Shown: in pieces, positions 9,759 through 16,723 of the stretch
How the letters are laid out: each line of letters opens with the position of its first letter
Position numbering within the stretch: the stretch's first letter is position 1
NCBI RefSeq assembly: GCF_026015625.1
Contig: NZ_JAPDVG010000001.1
Location: forward strand, 1,736,001 to 1,800,000
DNA from: Segatella copri
GTDB taxonomy: Bacteria; Bacteroidota; Bacteroidia; Bacteroidales; Bacteroidaceae
DNA length: 64,000 nt
Direction of reading: 5' to 3'
Made by a program: the position numbers and the translations under genes
Notes under the pieces: model-generated
Seen by the model: the letters and a program-made list of their open reading frames with translations, nothing else
Told to the model about the DNA's origin: nothing
Database searches by the model: none

Positions 9759-9790
9759 TTTGGTGATTTCAAAAATTCGCTTTATCGTTG
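9759..9790 (+). promoter_or_regulatory. Promoter of the tmRNA gene
   Basis: TTTG at 9759-9762, an exact 20-bp spacer, then TATCGTTG at 9783-9790, one mismatch from TAnnTTTG. It would give a short 5' leader of about 20 nt, of the kind RNase P removes from tmRNA. Confidence 0.6.
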
Positions 9791-9814
9791 CATCCTAGTT
9801 ATCAAAGAAATCTC

Positions 9815-9997
9815 GGGGTTGACTGGATTTGACGGCGAGATGAAATGGTACGTAAGCATGCGGAGGCTCGTTGGCTACCTCCTAAATCCTAGTGAACAAA
9901 AAATTAATTGGCGAAAATAACTACGCTCTCGCTGCTTAATCGAAGTACAGTAGATTAGCTTCTTTTACGACATCTCAATAGAATATCTAATAATTAA
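9815..9997 (+). ncRNA. ssrA: tmRNA (ssrA), 5' part only; 3' half not found
   Basis: tmRNA rescues stalled ribosomes and tags the nascent protein. The 5' acceptor strand GGGGTTGACTGGATTTGAC starts at 9815. The conserved GTAAGCATGCGGAGG region and a pseudoknot-1 pairing (GGAGG with CCTCC) follow. The tag frame at 9910-9939 reads GENNYALAA then TAA, closely matching the Bacteroides tag GETNYALAA as I recall it. Similarity to Bacteroidota tmRNA continues through TCGAAGTACAGTAGATTAGCTT after the stop, then ends. No T-loop, no 3' strand complementary to GGGGTTG and no CCA-proximal end is seen in the following kilobase; a 100-bp MITE begins at 10002. The 9960-9997 boundary is approximate. This copy should be unable to be charged with alanine unless an intact copy or separate 3' piece exists elsewhere. 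Confidence 0.85.
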
Positions 9998-10001
9998 CTA
10001 T

Positions 10002-10101
10002 TGAGCCCACTTGAAAAAGTCATATTTACGAAAACGTGCTATTGATTGTCAATAAGTTACAAAGGTAAAAATATGATTTGTGACTTTTTAAAGTGGACTC
10101 A
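10002..10101. mobile_element. 100-bp MITE-like element beside the truncated tmRNA
   Basis: The left end TGAGCCCACTTGAAAAAGT and right end ACTTTTTAAAGTGGACTCA are imperfect inverted repeats, and pairing extends inward (CATATTT against AAATATG). It holds no coding capacity. The ends match ACTTTTTCAAGTGGACTCA at 39447-39465, the right end of the IS remnant after the cupin gene, so it is probably a non-autonomous derivative of that IS. No clear target duplication is seen. Confidence 0.65.
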
Positions 10102-10252
10102 CTTCTGAGTTAGCGAATTCATTTTTGTTGTTAGAAATATAGTTGAGATTCCATAATATTACATGGAATTCTCCGGAATCAGATTTGAATTCTGGTGCTT
10201 TATAGCCCATGAACTTTTCAAAATGCTCGTGTTCTTTGATGATTTTCTTCAT
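10088..10252 (-). pseudogene. Remnant of an ATP-binding/RecG-like protein C-terminus
   Basis: A 54-residue ORF (begins MKKIIKEHEHFEKFMGYKAP) whose APEFKSDSGEFHVILW segment resembles the extreme C-terminus of AlbA_2/RecG-like and Fic-associated proteins in Bacteroidota (from memory, not searched). Its last residues (SEVSPL and stop) are read from the MITE end, so the original frame was cut by the insertion. An in-frame stop lies two codons before the ATG. Probably not functional. Confidence 0.4.
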
Positions 10253-10310
10253 ACCTTATAAAATCAGCGTCTTGTTTGATGCAGAATTCTAAATAATTGG
10301 AGGTAAAAAT

Positions 10311-10390
10311 GAAATAAGCTTCATGTGCGATCGAAACAGGCTTCATGTGCGATTGAAATAGGCTTCATTCGCCATTGAAGCCTATTTCAT
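10311..10390. repeat. Three 22-bp tandem units ending in a hairpin
   Basis: Units at 10311-10332, 10333-10354 and 10355-10376 share the core GGCTTCATGTGCGAT. The last unit pairs with GAAGCCTATTTC after it, forming a 13-bp stem (GAAATAGGCTTCA with its complement, 8-nt loop). It belongs with the other three-unit arrays of this window. Confidence 0.75.
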
Positions 10391-10545
10391 TTAGAGCAGA
10401 AGTAATCTTCCCCTGCCAAAATGGGTATTTCTGTCAATATTTATAACCAAATTTTGCATACTGGTAAACTTGGAATCTAGCAACGAAAATAGGGAGTTTT
10501 GGGCATCCGAATTCTCTATTTTTTGTTTCTAATTAAGCGAATACC

Positions 10546-10587
10546 CTATAGTTGTACAACTATAAAGTTGTAGTCGTACGACTATAG
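10546..10587. repeat. Paired perfect palindromes
   Basis: TATAGTTGTACAACTATA (10547-10564) and TAGTCGTACGACTA (10571-10584) are two near-identical palindromes with central GTAC, differing at paired positions. No gene starts near enough to call them operators. Confidence 0.6.
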
Positions 10588-10728
10588 AATTCCTATTTTA
10601 GCGCTATTAACCAACAAATCCATAATTCCTTGATTATTAGCATATTACCATTTTCTTCCATATTTTCAATATTCACAAAGAAATAAGAATCGTTTGAAAA
10701 TACGAGAATCTCAGCAAGGGAAATGTAT

Positions 10729-10820
10729 AAAAATAAAACGACCCGCACATTTGAGCATCGTTGAGAGGCTTGGCGGGTACTGGTGCTGCAAAGGTACGAA
10801 GATTTTTCGAAACCTGCAAT
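10729..10820 (-). promoter_or_regulatory. Orphan promoter with a terminator-like hairpin 10 bp on: possible small RNA
   Basis: Minus strand: ATTG at 10820-10817, 20 bp, TACCTTTGCA at 10796-10787, then from 10778 an ACCCGC...GCGGGT hairpin (10741-10778) followed by a T-rich run (10738-10729). This could specify an RNA of about 50-60 nt. No credible reading frame lies between promoter and hairpin. It could equally be the leader of a lost gene. The rest of 10.4-11.0 kb holds no gene that I can support. Confidence 0.35.
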
Positions 10821-10978
10821 TTTTTGGGGAGAAATTTTAATTTCATCAGCCTCTGGGATGAGGAAGAGGAGCAGCGCAAGGAGATTCTGCATCTCTTAAG
10901 CACCTTCCACAGTCCATTCGTTGAGACTTTGGTATCACTGAAAGATGAAGAAGGAGAAGAATAAAAGTATTATATGAG

Positions 10979-11013
10979 TATTTTATAAGGGGTTTTAAGA
11001 CCCTTATAAAATA
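10979..11013 (-). terminator. Terminator after the HAD hydrolase gene
   Basis: A perfect 13-bp stem (TATTTTATAAGGG and its complement) around a 9-nt loop, 5 bp beyond the stop codon of the hydrolase. There is no long T-run outside the stem; the A/T-rich base of the stem may substitute. Confidence 0.65.
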
Positions 11014-11018
11014 TCGAG

Positions 11019-11723
11019 TTATAAGATATCGAGAAGTTCCTCGAATCTTGAAATACGACGGAGCTTGGGATGTTCAAATTCCTCTGTCTTTTCATGCGCC
11101 CATGTGGTATGAAAAGGGATATGGACAGCCGAAGCTCCGATTTTTAATGCCGGAGCAATATCACTCTTGAAACTGTTACCCACCATCACCAGCTCGTCGG
11201 GAGTTACATCCAGTTCCCTGCTGAGACGATGATAAGCCTTGGGCGTCTTGTCGCTCACGATAGTCACCACATCAAAATACCGCTGCAGACCCGAACGCCA
11301 CAACTTATTCTCCTGATCCATCAACTCACCCTTGGTGAAGACTGCCAGCTTATATTTCTTCATCTCACGGAAACAAGCCAAGGTTTTCTCTACCCCTTCC
11401 AAAGGCTTGGCATCAAGATGCAGGAGACTCTTACCCAAGTCCACAATTTGGGCGATGACATTCGCCTCCACCTTACCATGACTCACCTTCACCGCATTCT
11501 CTACCAGGGATATGGTGAAAGCCTTGCAACCATAACCCAAATCAGCCATATTTTTACTCTCCGTCTCGAAGAGAGCAGCAGAAATATCCTTTTCCTTTCC
11601 ATATTCCGCAAGCAGCTCGCAATACTCATGCTCCACGTCCTCGAAATAGTTTTGTAATGCCCAGAGCGTATCATCGGCATCGAAGGCTATCGCCCTGATA
11701 TCTTTAAATCTATCCATTTTCAT
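11019..11723 (-). CDS. HAD-family hydrolase
   Basis: A 234-residue haloacid-dehalogenase-type phosphatase. Motif I FDADDTLW with the nucleophile Asp is near residues 14-21, motif II Thr is in AVFTKGEL, motif III Lys is in SDKTPKAY and motif IV is VGNSFKSDIAPA. The helical cap between motifs I and II fits the subfamily C1 with an alpha-helical cap, as in phosphoglycolate phosphatase-like or YjjG-like nucleotidases. The TLW(A)LQ segment after motif I is seen in a common Bacteroidota group of unknown substrate. Stand-alone gene, divergent from the phosphate transporter. Confidence 0.85.
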   Translation of the reverse strand: MKMDRFKDIRAIAFDADDTLWALQNYFEDVEHEYCELLAEYGKEKDISAALFETESKNMADLGYGCKAFTISLVENAVKVSHGKVEANVIAQIVDLGKSLLHLDAKPLEGVEKTLACFREMKKYKLAVFTKGELMDQENKLWRSGLQRYFDVVTIVSDKTPKAYHRLSRELDVTPDELVMVGNSFKSDIAPALKIGASAVHIPFHTTWAHEKTEEFEHPKLRRISRFEELLDIL

Positions 11724-11859
11724 GTTTGTTATGTTTTACACCTTATTATATATAGGCGTTCTGACTGCAAAGATACTACTTTCTTTCAGAAAAACAGAAG
11801 AAAAATCGTTTTTAACAAGAATGTAACATCTGTTTAAATAGCCTGTAACATTTCCTACG

Positions 11860-11867
11860 TACTTTTG
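11860..11867 (+). promoter_or_regulatory. -7 element upstream of the phosphate transporter
   Basis: TACTTTTG followed by CAG, about 95 bp before the start codon. The -33 element is only weakly present (TTTA at 11833). No Pho-box-like direct repeat is obvious. Confidence 0.5.
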
Positions 11868-11962
11868 CAGCCGAAAAGAAGGAGGAAATGGATAACTCCC
11901 GCAAATAAGGGGAAGAAATGTCCCCCACAAAGTAAACAATAACAATAAACATTAAGATAATA

Positions 11963-14209
11963 ATGGGTACAATTTATTTATGTATTGTGATCTTCCTGCT
12001 CTGTTTAGCAGTGTTCGATCTCTTCGTAGGAGTCAGCAACGATGCTGTCAACTTCCTGCAATCTGCCATCGGAGCTAAGGTGGCTAAGTTTCGCACGGTG
12101 CTGATTATCGCATCTTGCGGTGTGGTTCTCGGAGCCATCATGTCATCGGGAATGATGGATATCGCCCGCCATGGTATCATGAGTCCTGACCACTTTACAT
12201 TCGAAGAGGTAATGACGCTCTTCCTGGCGGTCATGGTGACTGATGTCATCATCCTGGATGTGTTCAACACCTTAGGTATGCCAACCTCAACTACTGTCTC
12301 TCTGGTATTCGAGTTACTGGGTGGTGCTTTCATCCTCGCTACCCTGAAGATGTACGGCGACGATAGCCTCAACTATGGCGTATTGCTCAATAGCAACAAG
12401 GCGTTGGAGGTAATCATGGGTATCTTCTCATCTGTCATCATCGCCTTCGTGTTTGGAGCCTTTGTAATGTGGCTTTCCCGTATCATTTTCACCTTCAACT
12501 ACCGCAAGCACAGCCGCTACAGTATCGCTATCTTCGGCGGTATCGCCTTTACAGCCCTCTCTTACTTCATCTTCATGAAGGGTTTGGGCAAGAGTCCTTA
12601 CCTGCCTGCTGAGGTGCGCGATTACATCGACCAGAATCTCGGTTTTCTCATCTGCATCACCTTCGTGGTGTCTGCTGTAGTAATGGAATTCCTGCACCTC
12701 TGCCGTGTCAACATCTTCAAGTTTACGGTGCTGATGGGTACTTTCGCCCTGGCTATGGCTTTCGCTGGTAACGACCTGGTAAACTTCATCGGTGTGCCTC
12801 TGGCTGGTCTCTCTTCTTATCAGGACTATATGGCAAATGCCAACGGTGCAGCGCCAGACCAGTTTATGATGACTTCATTGATGGAGAGTGCCAAGACAAC
12901 TCCAGGCTTCCTGCTTGCTGCCGGTGCCGTGATGATTATCGCCATGGCGACATCCAAGAAAGCACAGAACGTAATCAAGACTTCTGTTGACTTGAGCCGT
13001 CAGGACGAGGGCGATGAGATGTTCGGCAGTTCTTCTGCAGCCCGCGTGATTGTACGCAACTGCCAGGCTACAGATTCATGGTTGAAGCAGTTTATGCCAA
13101 AGGCGCTGATGAACTGGATCAACAGCCGTTTTGACAAGAATGATGTTGAACTCGAGGAGAGTGCTGCTTTCGACGTGGTTCGTGCAGCCGTTAACCTGGT
13201 ACTTGCTTCCATGCTGATCACCATCGGTACCAACCTCAAGTTGCCTCTCTCTACCACCTACGTTACCTTCATGGTAGCTATGGGTTCTTCACTTGCTGAT
13301 AGAGCATGGAGCCGCGAGAGTGCCGTATTCCGTGTAACAGGTGTATTGAGTGTAATCGGTGGTTGGTTCATCACAGCCGGTGTAGCTTTCGCAGCCTGTG
13401 CCATTGTTTGTATCATCATGCACTTTGGTGGTGTGGGCATCCAGGCTTGCTTCATGGGTTTGGTTATCTACCTGCTCATCCGCAGCAACATCCAGTATAA
13501 CAAGAAGGCTAAGGAAGAGGGCAAGAGCAGTACCTTCCAGCTGATGATGCGTTCCCGCGACCCGGAGATTGTATGGGATTTGCTTCGCCGTCAGGTTTCA
13601 CGCACCCAGTCTTACGTCTGCCACTTCGCCCTGAACGAGTTCAACCAGATTATGGATGGTCTTGCCAACGAGAATACCCGCGACCTTCGTCATGCCAACA
13701 AGGATCTGAAGAAGGAACAGGATATGCTGAAGAAGTTCCGCCGTCAGGAGATGCTCGGTTTGAAGAAATCGCCTATCGAGATTGCCATCGAGCGCAACAC
13801 CTGGTTCCATCTGGGTGCCAACAGCAACCAGCAGTTTATCTACTCTCTGCGCCGTATGCTCGACCCAATCAAGGAACATGTTGACAACAACTTCAATCCG
13901 CTTCCTGCTGAATACATCAAGGAGTTTACTCCTGTACGCCAGAAGATCAACGACCTGATGCGCATGAGCTGCGAACTGATAGAGACCGGCAGATATGACA
14001 GCTATCGCGAGATTCTTGCCGAGGCAGATGCCTGCAAAGACGAACTCTCTGTTCTCCGCAAAAAGCATATCGACCGCATCCAGCACATGACAGACAATAC
14101 GCTGATGCAGATTTCTCTGGTTTATCTCAACGTACTGCAGGAGAGTCAGGAATTCCTGAGTGTGATGAGGCATCAGTTAAGAGCTGCAAAGAAGTTTATG
14201 GAAAAGTAA
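11963..14209 (+). CDS. PiT-family inorganic phosphate transporter with C-terminal PhoU-like domain
   Basis: A 748-residue inner-membrane carrier for phosphate coupled to cations. The duplicated PiT signature is visible: GVSNDAVNFLQSAIG near residues 23-37 and FAGNDLVNFIGVPLAG near 268-283. About ten hydrophobic helices fill the first 510 residues. The last 220 or so (from about 525) are charged and helical, resembling PhoU, a layout common in Bacteroidota; this part may regulate transport from the cytoplasm. E. coli PitA is about 500 residues, so the extra length is this domain. Single-gene unit with its own terminator at 14394. Confidence 0.93.
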   Translation: MGTIYLCIVIFLLCLAVFDLFVGVSNDAVNFLQSAIGAKVAKFRTVLIIASCGVVLGAIMSSGMMDIARHGIMSPDHFTFEEVMTLFLAVMVTDVIILDVFNTLGMPTSTTVSLVFELLGGAFILATLKMYGDDSLNYGVLLNSNKALEVIMGIFSSVIIAFVFGAFVMWLSRIIFTFNYRKHSRYSIAIFGGIAFTALSYFIFMKGLGKSPYLPAEVRDYIDQNLGFLICITFVVSAVVMEFLHLCRVNIFKFTVLMGTFALAMAFAGNDLVNFIGVPLAGLSSYQDYMANANGAAPDQFMMTSLMESAKTTPGFLLAAGAVMIIAMATSKKAQNVIKTSVDLSRQDEGDEMFGSSSAARVIVRNCQATDSWLKQFMPKALMNWINSRFDKNDVELEESAAFDVVRAAVNLVLASMLITIGTNLKLPLSTTYVTFMVAMGSSLADRAWSRESAVFRVTGVLSVIGGWFITAGVAFAACAIVCIIMHFGGVGIQACFMGLVIYLLIRSNIQYNKKAKEEGKSSTFQLMMRSRDPEIVWDLLRRQVSRTQSYVCHFALNEFNQIMDGLANENTRDLRHANKDLKKEQDMLKKFRRQEMLGLKKSPIEIAIERNTWFHLGANSNQQFIYSLRRMLDPIKEHVDNNFNPLPAEYIKEFTPVRQKINDLMRMSCELIETGRYDSYREILAEADACKDELSVLRKKHIDRIQHMTDNTLMQISLVYLNVLQESQEFLSVMRHQLRAAKKFMEK

Positions 14210-14393
14210 ATTTTCTCTGACATCTTGTCATGAAACTACTTTTTGGTATATCAGTTGCTTGATTACAGATGACAGCGGATAACAAGAGTGTTATTTCGCT
14301 ATCACAATATAATCTGAAAAGGTTAGTTTCTCATAGGTTAAGATTGTTAGGTTTAGTTTTTAGAAAAAAGTTTTAGGTTTTTAGTTAGATAAG

Positions 14394-14435
14394 GGCTCCA
14401 AGTGCTAGTGATTAGTATTTGGAGCCATTTTTTTT
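14394..14435 (+). terminator. Rho-independent terminator of the phosphate transporter
   Basis: GGCTCCAA (14394-14401) pairs with TTGGAGCC (14419-14426), followed by eight Ts. The 185 bp between the stop codon and the hairpin is AT-rich and holds nothing that I can name. Confidence 0.85.
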
Positions 14436-14444
14436 GCCCAAATA

Positions 14445-14476
14445 TTTGGCTATTAAGAAGAAATGTTGTAATTTTG
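14445..14476 (+). promoter_or_regulatory. Promoter of the yhhQ-queF unit
   Basis: TTTG at 14445-14448, exactly 20 bp, TAATTTTG at 14469-14476. The predicted start near 14483 places the preQ1 aptamer in the leader. Confidence 0.75.
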
Positions 14477-14512
14477 CAGCCGATTTCTGAAAAGAATCAT
14501 CATATTCAATAA

Positions 14513-14546
14513 CCCGAGTGCTTGGTAAACCTCGTAAAAAACAAGA
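14513..14546 (+). promoter_or_regulatory. preQ1-I riboswitch
   Basis: The P1 stem CGAG (14515-14518) pairs with CTCG (14531-14534). Its loop carries CTTG (14521-14524), which can pair with CAAG (14542-14545) in the A-rich tail AAAAAACAAG. The layout and spacing match the class I preQ1 aptamer, whose usual loop/tail pair is CUAG-type with AAAAAACUA. Here both strands changed together, so the pseudoknot is kept. The tail ends 3 nt before the ATG, so ligand binding should occlude the start site and block translation. The downstream genes (queuosine precursor uptake and synthesis) fit. Confidence 0.8.
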
Positions 14547-14548
14547 AA

Positions 14549-15241
14549 ATGGACAAGAAAAAAACTCAAGTGAGCGTGCTGTTTATGCTTTTCAGCATCC
14601 TCTTCTGCGTTTGCCTGATTGCAGCAAACGTACTCGAAACAAAGCAAATCGCCTTCGGGCCAGTTTCCCTTACCGGTGGACTTATCGTATTCCCTGTAAG
14701 CTACATCATCAATGATGTGGTATGCGAAGTATGGGGCTATCAGAAAGCGCGTCTGTTGATCTGGACCGGCTTTGCGATGAACTTCTTCTTCGTGGCGCTG
14801 GGTGCTATCTGCGATGTGATTCCAGCAGCGCCTTATTGGACCAACGATGCCGGTTTTCATGCCATCTTCGGTCTGGCACCCCGCATTGCAGCAGCCTCTT
14901 TCGTAGCCTTCATCATCGGTTCATTTGCCAATGCCTATGTGATGAGCGTGATGAAAATCCGCGATGGTGGCAAGCATTTCTCTGCCCGTGCCATCCTCAG
15001 TACCATTGCAGGTGAGAGTTGCGACAGTCTTATCTTCTTCCCACTTGCCCTGGGCGGTGTGGTGCCTACATCAGAATTGCCTTGGCTCATGCTCTGGCAG
15101 GTGATACTGAAGACAGCCTACGAGATTGTGGTATTGCCTCTGACCATCCGTGTAGTGAAATACGTGAAGAAGCATGAAGGTGAAGATGCATACGACAATA
15201 ACATCTCCTACAATGTATTCAAGATCTTCAGCCTCGGCTAA
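14549..15241 (+). CDS. yhhQ: Queuosine precursor transporter (YhhQ/VUT family)
   Basis: A 230-residue membrane protein that imports preQ0/preQ1-type queuosine precursors. The ATG at 14549 is preferred over the upstream TTG at 14522, which lies inside the riboswitch. Six or so hydrophobic helices are visible, with the family motif FPVSYIINDVVCEVWGYQ near residues 50-67 and IAGESCDSLIFFPLA late in the protein. It is followed 40 bp later by queF. The riboswitch and partner make the substrate assignment strong. Confidence 0.92.
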   Translation: MDKKKTQVSVLFMLFSILFCVCLIAANVLETKQIAFGPVSLTGGLIVFPVSYIINDVVCEVWGYQKARLLIWTGFAMNFFFVALGAICDVIPAAPYWTNDAGFHAIFGLAPRIAAASFVAFIIGSFANAYVMSVMKIRDGGKHFSARAILSTIAGESCDSLIFFPLALGGVVPTSELPWLMLWQVILKTAYEIVVLPLTIRVVKYVKKHEGEDAYDNNISYNVFKIFSLG

Positions 15242-15281
15242 AAGACATCAGTAAATATCAAACATTAAAACATTACCAAGC

Positions 15282-15737
15282 GTGGATAGAAAAGAAGACG
15301 GTCTTCAGGCATTAGGTGCCAAGACTACATATAGAATGGATTATGCGCCAGAGGTGCTCGAAACTTTCGTGAACAAGCATCCTGGCAATGATTACTGGGT
15401 ACGTTTCAACTGCCCTGAGTTTACATCGCTCTGCCCTATTACGGGTCAGCCAGATTTCGCAGAGATTCGCATCAGCTATATTCCTGACGTAAAGATGGTA
15501 GAGAGCAAGAGTCTGAAACTTTATCTCTTCAGTTTCCGCAATCATGGCGACTTCCATGAAGACTGCGTGAACATCATCATGAAGGATCTCATCAAACTGA
15601 TGGACCCTAAATATATAGAGGTAACAGGCATCTTTACTCCTCGTGGCGGCATCAGCATCTGGCCGTATGCCAACTATGGCAAGCCAGGCACCAAATACGA
15701 GAAACTGGCAGAACAGAGATTCGCTACTCACGAATAA
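15282..15737 (+). CDS. queF: NADPH-dependent 7-cyano-7-deazaguanine reductase QueF
   Basis: QueF reduces preQ0 to preQ1 in queuosine synthesis. The 151-residue length is that of the unimodular (B. subtilis-type) enzyme. The catalytic Cys51 lies in [12 protein letters not shown] and the acid Asp58 follows; the NADPH-site [14 protein letters not shown] segment is intact. It starts with GTG at 15282; no in-frame ATG is placed better. No queC, queD or queE is present here, unlike many Bacteroidota clusters. Confidence 0.95.
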   Translation: MDRKEDGLQALGAKTTYRMDYAPEVLETFVNKHPGNDYWVRFNCPEFTSLCPITGQPDFAEIRISYIPDVKMVESKSLKLYLFSFRNHGDFHEDCVNIIMKDLIKLMDPKYIEVTGIFTPRGGISIWPYANYGKPGTKYEKLAEQRFATHE

Positions 15738-15745
15738 GAAACAAG

Positions 15746-15788
15746 AAACCTCAGAAGATTGGCAGATTGCTTTTCTTCCGAGGTTTTT
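15746..15788. terminator. Terminator between queF and menB
   Basis: AAACCTC (15746-15752) pairs with GAGGTTT (15780-15786), with a partly paired AGAAG/CTTCT-like interior and a following T-run. Convergent genes on both sides. Confidence 0.6.
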
Positions 15789-15808
15789 ATTGTTTATAGA
15801 TGATGAAT

Positions 15809-16630
15809 TTATGGGAACTGAGGATAATCCTCGAAGCGAGGCTTGCGCTTCTCAAGGAACGCCTTGCCACCCTCCTGAGCCTCATCCATCGTATAATAGA
15901 GCATCGTGGCATCGCCAGCCAACTCCTGAATACCAGCCTGACCATCCAGTTCGGCATTCAAGCCAGCCTTGATCATACGGAGTGCCAGAGGTGAACGTTC
16001 CATCATGATTTCAGCCCACTCTACACAGGTATCTTCCAACTTTTCGAGAGGCACCACCTTGTTCACCATTCCCATCTCTTCAGCCTCCTTGGCAGAATAC
16101 TGCTTGCAGAGGAACCAAATTTCGCGTGCCTTCTTTTGTCCCACCATTCGTGCCAGATAAGAAGAACCGAAACCGGCATCGAAGCTTCCTACCTTAGGAC
16201 CAGTCTGACCAAAGATGGCATTCTCTGAAGCGATGGTCAGGTCGCACATCACATGAAGCACATGACCGCCACCGATGGCATAACCATTCACCATAGCGAT
16301 GACCGGCTTTGGCAGACGGCGAATCTGCATCTGTACATCGAGCACATTCAGGCGAGGCACACCATCGTTACCCACATAACCGCCTCGGCCCTTCACATGC
16401 ATGTCACCTCCTGCACAGAACGCCTTATCGCCGGCACCCGTCAGGATGACCACACGGATATCCAGACAGTCGCGGCAATAGTTGAATGCCTGCGCCATCT
16501 CCCAAGTGGTCAACGGTGTGAAGGCATTACGGTAGCGCTCACGGTTGATGGTAATCTTAGCGATATGATTATACTCCTCGAAGATGATTTCCTTGAAATC
16601 AAAACCTTCTATCTTCTTCCATTCTCTCAT
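15809..16630 (-). CDS. menB: 1,4-dihydroxy-2-naphthoyl-CoA synthase
   Basis: A crotonase-fold enzyme that cyclises o-succinylbenzoyl-CoA in menaquinone synthesis. 273 residues, the family length. Oxyanion-hole motifs [12 protein letters not shown] and [13 protein letters not shown] are present, as is the MenB-specific [17 protein letters not shown] segment with its Asp and Tyr-rich context, and the C-terminal [14 protein letters not shown]. It is the last gene in the men operon, 93 bp after menD. menC and menE are not in this window. Confidence 0.95.
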   Translation of the reverse strand: MREWKKIEGFDFKEIIFEEYNHIAKITINRERYRNAFTPLTTWEMAQAFNYCRDCLDIRVVILTGAGDKAFCAGGDMHVKGRGGYVGNDGVPRLNVLDVQMQIRRLPKPVIAMVNGYAIGGGHVLHVMCDLTIASENAIFGQTGPKVGSFDAGFGSSYLARMVGQKKAREIWFLCKQYSAKEAEEMGMVNKVVPLEKLEDTCVEWAEIMMERSPLALRMIKAGLNAELDGQAGIQELAGDATMLYYTMDEAQEGGKAFLEKRKPRFEDYPQFP

Positions 16631-16723
16631 TTTACTTTGAACTTTGAATTTTGAACTTTATGATTACTTACTATCTTATTTTTTTGACAGAACTATCAGT
16701 TATAGTTCCTTACAGGTCCTCTA

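Noticed and set aside
10311..10390. CRISPR array
   Set aside because: Units are directly adjacent with no spacers, and no cas gene is in the window.
10593..10964. Overlapping ORFs of 67-99 codons on both strands near 10.6-10.9 kb
   Set aside because: They run through the promoter-like box and hairpin and show no domain or codon pattern; not supported as genes.
14522..14549. TTG start for yhhQ at 14522
   Set aside because: It lies within the pseudoknot of the preQ1 riboswitch.
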